From: Myxococcota bacterium
GTDB taxonomy: Bacteria > Myxococcota > B64-G9
DNA: 64,000 bases
Assembly (NCBI GenBank): GCA_022710975.1
Contig: JAKLGA010000010.1
Location: forward strand, 62,001 to 126,000
Direction: 5' to 3'
Part shown: positions 28,772 through 37,238 of the stretch, one piece after another
Layout of the letters: the number at the start of each line of letters is the position of its first letter
How positions within the stretch are numbered: position 1 is the first letter of the stretch
Translations under genes and position numbers: made by a program
Notes under the pieces: model-generated
Told to the model about the DNA's origin: nothing
Database searches by the model: none
Seen by the model: only the letters and a program-made list of their open reading frames with translations

Positions 28772-28826
28772 GAACCGAACCTCGAGGAAGAGAGCCAGGA
28801 TTTCTTTCAAGGGACAGGAGAAGAAG

Positions 28827-30959
28827 ATGCGCAAGCTGGCCGTGGTCCTCACCTTCTTGGCTGCCCTGGTCTTTGGCTTCTCGGCCCTGGCGGCGGCGCC
28901 GGCCTACGTGCCGGTGCAGGGCTACCTGACCGACGCGGAAGGGAACCCTGTGGACGGTGAGGTGAGCCTGGAGCTCCGGCTGTGGGACGCCATGATCGGC
29001 GGGGCGCAGGTGTTCACCGAGACGCAGTCCGTCCTGGTGGAGCAGGGCTTCTTCACGCTCTACCTGGGCGGTACCGGGACCCCGGCGCTCGACCTGGCGG
29101 TGTTCCGGGACCAGGACAATCTGTTCCTGGGGATCGTGGTGAACGGCGGAGCCGAGCTCCAGCCGCGCCTGTCCTTGGGCTCGGTCCCCTACGCGGGCTT
29201 CGCCCAGTACGCCGGGGACGCGCTCACGCTCGGCGGCTTGACCGTGGAGGACTTCCGGCTGGGGACGGACGAGGTGAGCTGGGACGACCTGACCGGCGTG
29301 CCGGACACCCTGCTGGACGGGGACGCGGACGCGCTCGCGGGCCTGATCTGCAGCGACGGCCAGGTGATCAAGTACAGCTCCGCGGCCAGCGCCTGGGAGT
29401 GCGCCGTCGACTCCACCGGCGCCGGGGTGACCGAGGCGGAGGTGGACGCGTTCGTGGCGAACAACGGCTACGCGCAGGAGAGCGATCTCGCCCCGGTGGC
29501 GTTCACCGGGGAGTACGCCGATCTGGCGAACGTCCCGGTCGATCAGGACACGCTGGCGGGGATCGCGTGCGGGGTGGGGCAGGTGATCAAGTGGACGGGG
29601 GCTGCCTGGGCCTGCGACGACGACATCGACACGGACACGGACACCACCCTCAGCGAGGCCGAGGTGGACGCGTTCGTGGCGAACAACGGCTACGCGCTCT
29701 CGGCCGATCTCGAGCTGGTGGCCTTCACCGGCGACTACAACGATCTGCTGAACGTGCCCGCGGGCCTGCTGGACGGCGACGACGACACCCTGGCGGGGCT
29801 GACCTGCGCGGACGGGCAGCTCCCGGCCTGGGACGACACGAACGCGGTGTGGGAGTGCGTGGACGATCTCGACACGGACACGCTGATGACGCTGGCCTGC
29901 CTGGACGGCCAGGTGGCCAAGTGGGACGACGTGGCCGGCACCTGGGCGTGCGCGGACGACATCGACACGGTGAACACCGGGGACATCACCGGCGTGCTCA
30001 CCCCGGCCGGCAGCGGCCTCGCAGGCGGCGGCACCACGGGCGACCTGAGCCTGTCGGTGAGCGGGGTGACCTCGGCCATGATCCTGGACGGCGCCATCGG
30101 CGGCGTCGACATCGCCAACGACACCATCGACTCACAGGACATCCTGGACAACTCCATCGTGCTCGGCGACGTGGCGCTGGCGAGCTTCGACAGCCGCTAC
30201 GCGCTGGCCGGCCACGACCACGACGCGAGCTACGCCGCCCTCGTCCACAACCACGACGCGACGTACGTGAACGAGGGCCAGGGCGACAGCATCACCTCGG
30301 CCATGATCGCGCCCGACACCATCACCGCGGCCGACCTCGCCGCAGACGCCGTGGGCGCCTCCGAGATCGCCACCGGCGCAGTGGGCACCCTCGAGATCGC
30401 GGCCGGCGCGGTCGGCGCGGCGGACATCAACACCAGCGAGGTCCAGCGGCGGGTATCGGGCACCTGTGTCGCGGGGTCGGCGGTCCGGACGGTCAACGCG
30501 GACGGGACGGTCGTGTGCGACACCGGCCCGAACGCGATCGGCTCGGTGTTCGAGATCGTTGGCGGCACCGGCTGGGGATGCGCCAGCGCTCTTGGCTACA
30601 CCACCAACTTCGGAATCGCCACGTATCTGTACAATGGGGCTGCAGCCACCTTCTACTGGTACAACGCGATGCCAATCCCGGATACCTATGCTGGCAGGAA
30701 TGTGGTCCTCGACACGGTGACAGTGCGTTACCTCTGCTCCGCGGGAGAGTACATCACCCGAACAATCATCGGTAGCCAGCTGGCCACGGGGAGTTACAGT
30801 TACTTGACGTTTGTGGATACGGACTACTCAGGCTCGGGTTCCTATGTCCTGCCCGTGAACCTTGCTTTCGACGGTGCTGCGCTCCTTGCGCTGCAGGTTG
30901 CGTCGGATGATGCGGCTGGTTATTGCATGGTTACATGGCAGGCGTCTTACCACTACTAG
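28827..30959 (+). CDS. Fibre-like repeat protein, module 3
   Basis: The 710-residue product starts at the ATG at 28827 behind AGGAGAAGAAG, the copy that fixes the starts of modules 1 and 2. The N-terminal domain is the same but more diverged (GYLTDAEGNPVDGEVS). The stalk has four two-Cys units, one VNTGDITGVLTPAGSGLAGG segment typical of phage-tail-like fibres, HDHDA/HNHDA repeats and ADLAADAVGASEI-type units. The tip begins near VQRRVSGTCVAGSAVRTVN and has about 170 residues with five Cys and many aromatics, ending SYHY. Codon use in the tip is less GC-biased than in the stalk. It is presumed surface-exposed. Confidence 0.85.
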   Translation: MRKLAVVLTFLAALVFGFSALAAAPAYVPVQGYLTDAEGNPVDGEVSLELRLWDAMIGGAQVFTETQSVLVEQGFFTLYLGGTGTPALDLAVFRDQDNLFLGIVVNGGAELQPRLSLGSVPYAGFAQYAGDALTLGGLTVEDFRLGTDEVSWDDLTGVPDTLLDGDADALAGLICSDGQVIKYSSAASAWECAVDSTGAGVTEAEVDAFVANNGYAQESDLAPVAFTGEYADLANVPVDQDTLAGIACGVGQVIKWTGAAWACDDDIDTDTDTTLSEAEVDAFVANNGYALSADLELVAFTGDYNDLLNVPAGLLDGDDDTLAGLTCADGQLPAWDDTNAVWECVDDLDTDTLMTLACLDGQVAKWDDVAGTWACADDIDTVNTGDITGVLTPAGSGLAGGGTTGDLSLSVSGVTSAMILDGAIGGVDIANDTIDSQDILDNSIVLGDVALASFDSRYALAGHDHDASYAALVHNHDATYVNEGQGDSITSAMIAPDTITAADLAADAVGASEIATGAVGTLEIAAGAVGAADINTSEVQRRVSGTCVAGSAVRTVNADGTVVCDTGPNAIGSVFEIVGGTGWGCASALGYTTNFGIATYLYNGAAATFYWYNAMPIPDTYAGRNVVLDTVTVRYLCSAGEYITRTIIGSQLATGSYSYLTFVDTDYSGSGSYVLPVNLAFDGAALLALQVASDDAAGYCMVTWQASYHY

Positions 30960-30983
30960 GCCGGAAGGCATTCAGGAGGCCCC

Positions 30984-31487
30984 ATGATCACGATCGAGAA
31001 GTACGCGGACCTGTGCGCGGCCATGGCCCAGACCGGCGGCGACGTGGCCAAGGAGAACGCCATCGCGAGCGCGGCCGGCGTGAGCCCGGCCGACTGGGAC
31101 GCGGCCAAGAAGCACTACACCGCCAAGATGAGCGATCCGGCCGACATGGGCAAGACGGCGCTGGCCTTCATGCCGCTCTACCAGGCGGCCCAGGCCAGGG
31201 CGCGCGGCGGCAAGGAGCCCTGCACCCTCGAGTTCTACACCAAGGTGCACGCCGAGATGGCCTTCATGAAGGATCCCATGGGCAACAAGATCAACTTCAT
31301 GCTGGTGCTCGCCCAGAACGGCACCAACCAGCCCGCCTGGCTGGAGTGCGAGGGCTACTGGACCCCGATCGTGGGCGCGCCGGAGATCCTCGGCCAGCCC
31401 AACCCCAAGTACAACCCGGAGCTGTCGAAGAAGTTCGCGGCGCTGATGCAGAAGGAAGCCGACAGGATCCACGGCATCAAGCGCTAG
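30984..31487 (+). CDS. Uncharacterised 167-residue cytoplasmic protein
   Basis: No signal peptide or membrane segment is seen, in contrast to the genes around it. The sequence is helical and charged, with SAAGVSPADWDAAKKHYTAKM near residue 30 and a C-terminal PNPKYNPELSKKFAALMQKE. No family is named with confidence. The ATG follows AGGAGGCCCC, and the ankyrin gene starts 22 bp after its stop, so the two probably form an operon that could also read through from fibre module 3, 24 bp upstream. Confidence 0.75.
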   Translation: MITIEKYADLCAAMAQTGGDVAKENAIASAAGVSPADWDAAKKHYTAKMSDPADMGKTALAFMPLYQAAQARARGGKEPCTLEFYTKVHAEMAFMKDPMGNKINFMLVLAQNGTNQPAWLECEGYWTPIVGAPEILGQPNPKYNPELSKKFAALMQKEADRIHGIKR

Positions 31488-31509
31488 CCTGTCCGTCGGC
31501 CCGGCCCGC

Positions 31510-32841
31510 ATGCCGTTCCCCTTCGACGAGGCGGCGCGCATCGAGGCGCTGCGTCGTGAGCCGGCCGCGGCCCGCGCGCGGGACTCCCGCGGCCAGACCC
31601 CGCTGCACCGGGCGGCCTTCCTCGGCCTGGCCGGGCTGGCCCGCACGGCGCTCGAGCTGGGCGCCGATCCGGACGCGCTCGACCACGAGGGCCGCACCCC
31701 GCTCATGCTGACCTTCGTGCAGACCACCATGGGTGGCATCTCGTACCCGGGACGGGACGAGATCGCCCGGTTGCTCATCGAGCGGGTGAACGAGATCGAT
31801 CGTGCCGGGCCCGACGGGCTGACCGCCCTGCACCTGGCCCTGGGCGGGTGCTACCCGTTGCCGGGCGAGGAGTCCAACCCGGGGCTCGAGCTGGTGCGGG
31901 CGCTCATCCTGCGCGGGGCCGACCCCAACGCGCGGACCGAGCGCGGCGAGACCTGCCTGCACCTCGCGCTCTTCCTCTCCTCACCAGGCTTGCTGGAATT
32001 CCTGCTGGCGCACGGCGCGGAGGTGAACGCACAGGACGGCCAGGGCGAGAGCGCCCTGTTCAAGGCTTGCCTCCAGGCTCCCTGCGAGCTGCTGCGCCTG
32101 CTGCTCTCGCACCGGGCGAACCCCGATCTGGCCGACGCGCGGGGGGAGACGCCGCTGCACCGCGTGGCGGACTGCATCCGGGACGTCGAGGACGGGCTCG
32201 CGCGGGCCGAGCTGCTGCTCGGGGCCGGCGCGCGACCGGATCTGCCCGCGGCGGACGGCCGCACCCCGCTGCACCTGGCCTGCCGGCATGGGAGCCTCGC
32301 GCTCGTGACCCGCTTGCTCCAGGCCGGCGCCGGGCCCGATCGGACCGGACCCGCGGCCCCGGGCGCCCAGGTCCCATTGATCGAGGCGCTCGGTGCGGAC
32401 CAGCCCGCGATCGCCGAGCTCTTGCTCGCCCACGGCGCGGCGCCGGAAGCGCGCGATCGCGACGGGCGCCCGGCGCTCGATCTGGCCGCCCGCTGGGGGT
32501 GGCTCGAGCTGGTGCGGGCGCTGATCGGCAGGGGCGCCGCGCTGGATGCGACCGACCGGGACGGCGGCACGGCGCTCCACCAGGCGGCCCTGTGGGGGCA
32601 CCTGGAGGTGTGCCGGGCGCTGCTCGAGGCCGGGGCGAACGCCAGCGCTGCGGATCGTTTTGGCCAGACCGCCTTGCTGGCCGCCGCGGGTAGCCGGCGC
32701 CTGGAGCTGGCCGAGCTGCTGCTCTCGCACGGCGCGGATCCGAACGCGCGGCGGGACAACGGCGAGACGCCCCTCTACCACGCCGAGCTGGCCAGGGATC
32801 CCGCCATGCAGGCCCTGCTCAGGCGGCACGGGGCGAGGTAG
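31510..32841 (+). CDS. Ankyrin-repeat protein
   Basis: The 443-residue product is built of about eleven ankyrin repeats, recognisable as DxxGxTPLHxAAxxGxxxLxxxLLxxGADPN (for example DSRGQTPLHRAAFLGL, ERGETCLHLALF, NGETPLYHAEL). There is no signal peptide, so it is probably cytoplasmic and acts by binding a protein partner. The partner may be the product of the gene 22 bp upstream. Several repeats carry inserts (around residues 75-130). It runs convergently into the Cys-rich lipoprotein gene, with 26 bp between the stops. Confidence 0.93.
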   Translation: MPFPFDEAARIEALRREPAAARARDSRGQTPLHRAAFLGLAGLARTALELGADPDALDHEGRTPLMLTFVQTTMGGISYPGRDEIARLLIERVNEIDRAGPDGLTALHLALGGCYPLPGEESNPGLELVRALILRGADPNARTERGETCLHLALFLSSPGLLEFLLAHGAEVNAQDGQGESALFKACLQAPCELLRLLLSHRANPDLADARGETPLHRVADCIRDVEDGLARAELLLGAGARPDLPAADGRTPLHLACRHGSLALVTRLLQAGAGPDRTGPAAPGAQVPLIEALGADQPAIAELLLAHGAAPEARDRDGRPALDLAARWGWLELVRALIGRGAALDATDRDGGTALHQAALWGHLEVCRALLEAGANASAADRFGQTALLAAAGSRRLELAELLLSHGADPNARRDNGETPLYHAELARDPAMQALLRRHGAR

Positions 32842-32867
32842 GGCGTCCGCCCGGCCTCGGAGCGGAA

Positions 32868-34844
32868 TCAGTCCACCACCGACACCCGGCGGCGGGCGAT
32901 GATCCGCGTGTTGCCGTCGGCGTCGCGGGCCTCGATCTCCAGCAGGTGCTGGCAGCGGCTGAGGCCGGATGTGTCCAGGGTCCCATGGAAGCCGACCTGG
33001 CTGCAGCCCGCGTAGCCGGGCCACACCCGGCACACGTCCGGCCGGTCGTCGCCGTAGGCCAGCGGCACCCGCAGCGCGCCGTCCACGACGAGCTCGACCG
33101 CCGCGACCCCCTTGTTGTCCAGCGCCCAGCCGGCCACGCTGGCCGCGCCCGAGAGCGCCGCGTCCGGGGCCGGGGCGTCGAGCACGCCGAAGGGCGGCAG
33201 GGTGGCATCCAGCCACCCGGCCGAGGCGCGGATGGTGTCCAGCGAGCCGATCAAGAGGTAGGCGCGCGAGCGCACCGCCCCGCGGGCGGGGATGCCGAAG
33301 ACGTGCAGCGGTCTGAAGTTGTTGAACGGCAGGGCGCGGAGCTGCCAGCCCTGCCAGTCCGGGTTGCGGTTCTCCACGTACAGGCCCACGCCGTAGTCGA
33401 GCCCGGTCTGCTGCATGCAGGCCCAGCCGCCCGGGCTCTGGAAGTTCTTGTAGAAGAAGCCGTCGTTGCCGGGCTGGTCGATGGCGACCTCGCCGCCGCC
33501 GGAGTCGAACAGGCGCCACAGGTCGGGCGCCTCGTGGCCGTTGGCCGTGTAGACCGTGGGCATCTCCTGGCCGGCCGGGCGGTGCTCGAGGTCCCCCAGG
33601 TTGGTGAGCGTGTAGTCCAGCTCCACCACCAGCGTCGAGAGGAAACGCAGGCGCTGCTCCACGCGCACGTCCGAGCGCCGGTCGCGTAGCTGGGGATCGT
33701 CGCAGGCCTCGCTGGAGCAGTCCTGGCGATCCCAGTTGGGGTTCCAGAAGAGCGGGGTGGTGGTGATCGCCAGGGCGCCGCCCGTGGTCTCGACGCCGTC
33801 CACGCCCGAGCCGCGGTTGCAGCGGTTGCCCCCCTGGACCGGGTTCCACCCGAGGAAGGTGATGGAGTTGGCGCAGTGGGTCGGGGTGGTGGCGCAAGAC
33901 GCGTTCCAGGCGCAGTCCTGCATGGCCCGGTCGGGGTCGTAGAAGGCCACCTGCACCTCCCGGCCGGTGTCGTTGGCGTCGATGGTGTTGGTGCTGTTCA
34001 GCCCGGGCGCGCCCGCGGCCCGCATGCCGAAGAAGATGATCGTGCCGCCCCACTCACGCCGGGTGCCGATCTTGATCTGCCCGTCGGCGGAGTACTGGTA
34101 GTCGTCCTGGAAGCCGTCGACCAGGGTGGACTCGGCCGGTCCAGGGCTGGGCTCCCCGGGCAGCGGGGACGAGGGGACCGGCGCGGGCTCGGGGACAGGC
34201 TGGCAGCCGTTGCACTCCGGCCTCCCCACGCAGGCCGGATCGCCGCAGTCGATCGCCTGGCTGCAGCCGCTGGCCGGGTCGCAGGCGTCGGTCGTGCAGG
34301 CGTCGCCGTCGTCGCAGGCGACCGCCACGTGGGTGCAGCCGATCGCGGGGGCGCAGCTATCCGTGGTGCAGGCGTCCAGATCGTCGCAGCCGACAGCCGC
34401 GTGGCCGCAGCCGCTCCCGGGGTCGCAGGCGTCGGTGGTGCAGGCGTCCAGATCGTCGCAGCCGACCGCCGCGTGGCTGCAACCGCTCCCGGGGTCGCAG
34501 GCGTCGGTGGTGCAAGCGTCCAGATCGTCGCAGCCGACCGCCGTGTGCGTGCAGCCGTGGAGGGGATCGCAGTCGTCGAGCGTACAGGCGTCCTGGTCGT
34601 CGCACTCGGCGGCCGAGGCGCAGGGCGCGGCCTCGACGCAGCCCCAGGCGGGATCGCAGGCCTGCCCGGCCGGGCAGTCGGCGTCGCGGGGCTGGTGCCC
34701 GCAGGCCTGCGTGGCCTGGTCGCAGGTGTCGAGGGTGCAGGCCACCCCGTCGTCGCAGTCCCCGCAGGCCGGGCCGCCGGTCGTCTGTCCGCACGAGACC
34801 AGGGCGCAGGCGAGGGCCAAGAGGAGCGTGGGCGCGTGTCGCAT
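32868..34844 (-). CDS. Secreted lipoprotein with Cys-rich 24-residue repeats
   Basis: The start at 34844 (MRHAPTLLLALACALVSCG) gives a clean signal peptide with lipobox LVSC and 658 residues; the frame is open upstream without a signal. Residues about 25-215 contain at least five repeats of the form CDDLDACTTDACDPGSGCSH, a Cys-knot-like pattern frequent in myxobacterial secreted proteins. The rest (about 240-658) is a beta-rich body with a segment starting LVDGFQDDYQYSADGQIKIG. It includes an Ig-like region near the end (APDAALSGAASVAGWALDNKG) that resembles a carbohydrate or cell-surface module. The function is unknown. The upstream side is divergent from the small membrane protein at 35001. 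Confidence 0.83.
   Translation of the reverse strand: MRHAPTLLLALACALVSCGQTTGGPACGDCDDGVACTLDTCDQATQACGHQPRDADCPAGQACDPAWGCVEAAPCASAAECDDQDACTLDDCDPLHGCTHTAVGCDDLDACTTDACDPGSGCSHAAVGCDDLDACTTDACDPGSGCGHAAVGCDDLDACTTDSCAPAIGCTHVAVACDDGDACTTDACDPASGCSQAIDCGDPACVGRPECNGCQPVPEPAPVPSSPLPGEPSPGPAESTLVDGFQDDYQYSADGQIKIGTRREWGGTIIFFGMRAAGAPGLNSTNTIDANDTGREVQVAFYDPDRAMQDCAWNASCATTPTHCANSITFLGWNPVQGGNRCNRGSGVDGVETTGGALAITTTPLFWNPNWDRQDCSSEACDDPQLRDRRSDVRVEQRLRFLSTLVVELDYTLTNLGDLEHRPAGQEMPTVYTANGHEAPDLWRLFDSGGGEVAIDQPGNDGFFYKNFQSPGGWACMQQTGLDYGVGLYVENRNPDWQGWQLRALPFNNFRPLHVFGIPARGAVRSRAYLLIGSLDTIRASAGWLDATLPPFGVLDAPAPDAALSGAASVAGWALDNKGVAAVELVVDGALRVPLAYGDDRPDVCRVWPGYAGCSQVGFHGTLDTSGLSRCQHLLEIEARDADGNTRIIARRRVSVVD
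34300..34590. repeat. 72-bp tandem coding repeats
   Basis: Within the Cys-rich lipoprotein gene the segment beginning GCGTCCAGATCGTCGCAGCC recurs at 34372, 34444 and 34516, an exact 72-bp (24-codon) period, with more diverged units on either side. The near identity of the inner copies suggests recent expansion in frame. Confidence 0.75.
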
Positions 34845-34951
34845 GGGGGCCTCCGCGGTTCTCCGGACTGGGACGTACGTGGCGATCCTCGCACGCACGC
34901 CTCCTCCCGGCAACCCGGCCCGGCGGCGGAGGCGCGAGCGGCCCCGCCGAC

Positions 34952-34980
34952 TTGAAGGACGGAACGCATCCGTCTACCAT
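34952..34980 (+). promoter_or_regulatory. Sigma70-type promoter for the gene at 35001
   Basis: TTGAAG (34952-34957) and TACCAT (34975-34980) are separated by 17 bp, 20 bp before the start codon. The match is good at both boxes, and the spacing equals that of the fibre-module promoters. Confidence 0.5.
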
Positions 34981-35000
34981 GCCGGCGAGGTGAGGAGCCC

Positions 35001-35417
35001 ATGCAGATCGACCCCGTTCTCCCAGGCCGCGCCTGGCTGCGGCTCACGCTGGCCGGCGTCGTGGGCGGCCTGGCGGCGCTGCTGCCCTGGGCCGTGCTGC
35101 TGGTGGTGATCACGCTGGAGGGCAACCCGGACGGTTCGGCCGGCTGGACCGTGCTGGGCGTGGTGACCGTCCCGTTCGGCGCGATGTCGGCCATCATCGC
35201 CGGCCTGCTCGCGCTCCGGGGCCGTGCCCTGTCGGGCGGTGTGCTCGGCTTCGGCCTGGGCGCGGCCGCCTTCGTGGCCGCGTTCCTGGAGCCCGAGCAC
35301 CCCGGCTTCGCCCTGCTCGGCGCGTCCGGGCTGCTGGCGAGCGCGGCGGCCGGGGCCCTGCTGTGCAGGATCCGCCGTCCACGCGCGGGTCGACCCGCGT
35401 CCCCCGGCCATCTTTGA
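35001..35417 (+). CDS. Small integral membrane protein
   Basis: The 138-residue product has four hydrophobic segments (about residues 14-36, 46-68, 76-93 and 100-118), rich in Gly/Ala, with short loops and a basic C-terminal tail (CRIRRPRAGR). This topology fits a small inner-membrane protein. The ATG at 35001 follows GGTGAGGAGCCC. No family was recognised. It is followed 45 bp later by another membrane protein with its own likely promoter. Confidence 0.75.
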   Translation: MQIDPVLPGRAWLRLTLAGVVGGLAALLPWAVLLVVITLEGNPDGSAGWTVLGVVTVPFGAMSAIIAGLLALRGRALSGGVLGFGLGAAAFVAAFLEPEHPGFALLGASGLLASAAAGALLCRIRRPRAGRPASPGHL

Positions 35418-35442
35418 CGGCCGGGGAGGGCGCCGGTAGGAT
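35414..35442 (+). promoter_or_regulatory. Sigma70-type promoter for the gene at 35463
   Basis: TTGACG (35414-35419) and TAGGAT (35437-35442) have a 17-bp spacer. The -35 box overlaps the stop codon of the preceding gene, as in fibre module 1. The start codon of the next gene is 20 bp downstream. Confidence 0.5.
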
Positions 35443-35462
35443 GCCCCTCCGGAGGTGGCGAG

Positions 35463-36266
35463 ATGGACGGACCCGGCGCGCGACCGGCGGCCCCGCGCAA
35501 GAGCATCCTGTGGCCGGCGTTCCTGGCGCTGTGTTTCCTGCTGCCCGGAGGGGTCACCTTCTCCTTCGCCCTGGGCGAGGCCTCGAGCTTCGCCAGCGAC
35601 TGGGTGTACATCTCGGCGCCGCTGCTCGCGCTCGGCGGTTTGTGCGTGGTCCTGGTGCTCGGCCGGCTGCTCGGCCGGGCGGGGCGTGCGATCGGCGCGT
35701 TGCTCCTCCTCGGCGGGCTCGGCGCGGGCTGGTACCTCCTGGACCAGGCCATCGCCGTGCGGGTCGACTACCGCGAACGCTACGACGCGCTCCAGGCCAC
35801 CGAGAAGCTGTGCGACGGGACGGGCCAGCCCGACCCGCGCGCGGCGGCCTACGACCCGAAGCGCCCAGGCCTGCACCCCGCGGTGGTGTTCACCCGGACG
35901 GAGCACGGCAGCCGCTGCCCCTATGAGGACGACAAGCTCTACCGCCGGTTCGAGCCCGACCGGCACCAGATCGACCGGGTCGAGCTGGTGGCCTGCGTGC
36001 TCGACAAGCCGGACACCGTGGAGAGCTGCCGCTACACCGAGGGCGCGGTCAAGGAGCGCATCCGCGTGGATCGCGAGATCCAGCTCCTGGTCATCCGCAC
36101 CGGGGAGCGGCTGCTGAAGACCACCCTGGTGGGCGAGGTGCCCCGCGCCTGCAAGGACACGGAGGAGTTCTACGGCCAGGAGGCCAAGACCGGCGCCATC
36201 CACGGCGCGCCGCCCAGCGCGGCCGACGTCGTCAGGCAGCTCGAGCCGTTCCTGGAGACGAGGTGA
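35463..36266 (+). CDS. Membrane protein with periplasmic domain, function unknown
   Basis: The 267-residue product has hydrophobic segments at about 15-38, 48-66 and 74-94, then a soluble C-terminal domain (about 97-267) that probably faces the periplasm. That domain starts with VRVDYRERYDALQATEKLCDG and has Cys at several places (SRCPYED, LVACVLD, ESCRYTEG, PRACKDTEEFYG). The Cys-rich layout recalls secreted domains in Planctomycetes and Myxococcota without a named family. The ATG at 35463 follows GGAGGTGGCGAG. The SH3b gene begins 14 bp after its stop, so an operon is likely. Confidence 0.78.
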   Translation: MDGPGARPAAPRKSILWPAFLALCFLLPGGVTFSFALGEASSFASDWVYISAPLLALGGLCVVLVLGRLLGRAGRAIGALLLLGGLGAGWYLLDQAIAVRVDYRERYDALQATEKLCDGTGQPDPRAAAYDPKRPGLHPAVVFTRTEHGSRCPYEDDKLYRRFEPDRHQIDRVELVACVLDKPDTVESCRYTEGAVKERIRVDREIQLLVIRTGERLLKTTLVGEVPRACKDTEEFYGQEAKTGAIHGAPPSAADVVRQLEPFLETR

Positions 36267-36280
36267 GGAGGTCTCGCGCG

Positions 36281-37219
36281 ATGCGCGTCGTGACGCTGTG
36301 GCTGGGAGTGCTCCTGGTGGCGCAGGCGGCCCGGGCCGAGGAGCTGCGGGTGGTGACGGGCACGGGGCTCAGGGTGCGCTCCGCGCCGGACACCACCTCC
36401 GAGGTGCTGGAGAAACTCGAGCTGGGCGCGACCGCGGCGTGCCTCGGGCGGGTGGGGGAGGCCGTGGTGGGGGAGAAGAAGGGCGCCTTCTGCCGGACCC
36501 GGCTGGCCGATGGCCGGGAGGGCTTCTTCTTCGAGGCGCTGACCGGGCCCTTCGACCCGGCCCGGCCGGAGGACGCCTGGCGGGCCATCGTGGACGAGCG
36601 CACGGCGGCCCTCGAGTACTGCGCGGAGAAACGCAAGGAGGACGTCTGGGGCTTCCAGCGCTTCTTGCTCGCCCGCGCCGCCGCGGCCACAGGGCCGGGC
36701 GACAAGGCCCGCTGGGAGCTCGCGGAGCTCAGGCTGATCAAGGTCCAGGCCTGCCTGTACCTGGGAGGAGACGCGCGGGTCTACCGCGACGAGTCCCAGG
36801 GCGCGCGCCTCAGGCGCGAGGCGCTGTGGTCCTTCGTCGACCGGGTCCAGGGCACGCCTGCCTCGGAGCAGGGCGCCTGGCTCGCGGTGGAGCACGGCCA
36901 CGACTTCGAGTGCGAGGGCTACCTGCCCTGCTACCTGGCCTGGAAGCGGCACGTCGAGGCCGAGTACCTGAGGCGCTTCCCGGACGGGCCGCACGCGCAG
37001 GACGCCGCGCGCGGCATCGGCGAGGCCGCCCGGCCGGTGCTGGCCGCGCTGGAGAAGGGCGAGCTCGGCCGGGAGGACCTGGGGGCGAACGATCTGGAGA
37101 CGCTGGCCGTCCTGCGCGGGGCGCTCGCGGCGGTGAAGGGTGACCAGGCCCGGGCCGTGGACGGGGTGCTCGCGCAGATCGAGGCCCGCGTGCGGGCCTT
37201 CGGCGCCAAGGCGCCCTGA
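36281..37219 (+). CDS. Secreted protein with N-terminal SH3b domain
   Basis: The 312-residue product starts at the ATG at 36281 with GAGGAGG upstream; a GTG at 36263 would add six residues before the signal peptide. The signal peptide MRVVTLWLGVLLVAQAARA is followed by a bacterial SH3 domain (about 20-85; LRVVTGTGLRVRSAPDTTSE and GREGFFFEALTG), a fold that commonly binds peptidoglycan. The rest (about 90-312) is helical with repeated-looking segments and no named family. It is probably periplasmic. The pirin gene begins 19 bp after its stop. Confidence 0.82.
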   Translation: MRVVTLWLGVLLVAQAARAEELRVVTGTGLRVRSAPDTTSEVLEKLELGATAACLGRVGEAVVGEKKGAFCRTRLADGREGFFFEALTGPFDPARPEDAWRAIVDERTAALEYCAEKRKEDVWGFQRFLLARAAAATGPGDKARWELAELRLIKVQACLYLGGDARVYRDESQGARLRREALWSFVDRVQGTPASEQGAWLAVEHGHDFECEGYLPCYLAWKRHVEAEYLRRFPDGPHAQDAARGIGEAARPVLAALEKGELGREDLGANDLETLAVLRGALAAVKGDQARAVDGVLAQIEARVRAFGAKAP

Positions 37220-37238
37220 GGCCCCGGGGAGGTGGAGC

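Larger units (their letters stand above)
22188..30959 (+). repeat. Tandem triplication of a lipoprotein plus fibre-protein module
   Basis: Three modules of about 3 kb follow each other on one strand: promoter, small lipoprotein, then a long fibre-like protein (22188-25303, 25377-28288, 28329-30959). The lipoprotein C-termini, the leader between the two genes and long stretches of the fibre genes are near identical. Modules 2 and 3 share an uninterrupted 303-bp match (26805-27107 and 29626-29928, by eye). All three share about 140 bp around the AQYAGDALTLGG segment. The 3' ends of the fibre genes are unrelated. Confidence 0.9.
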
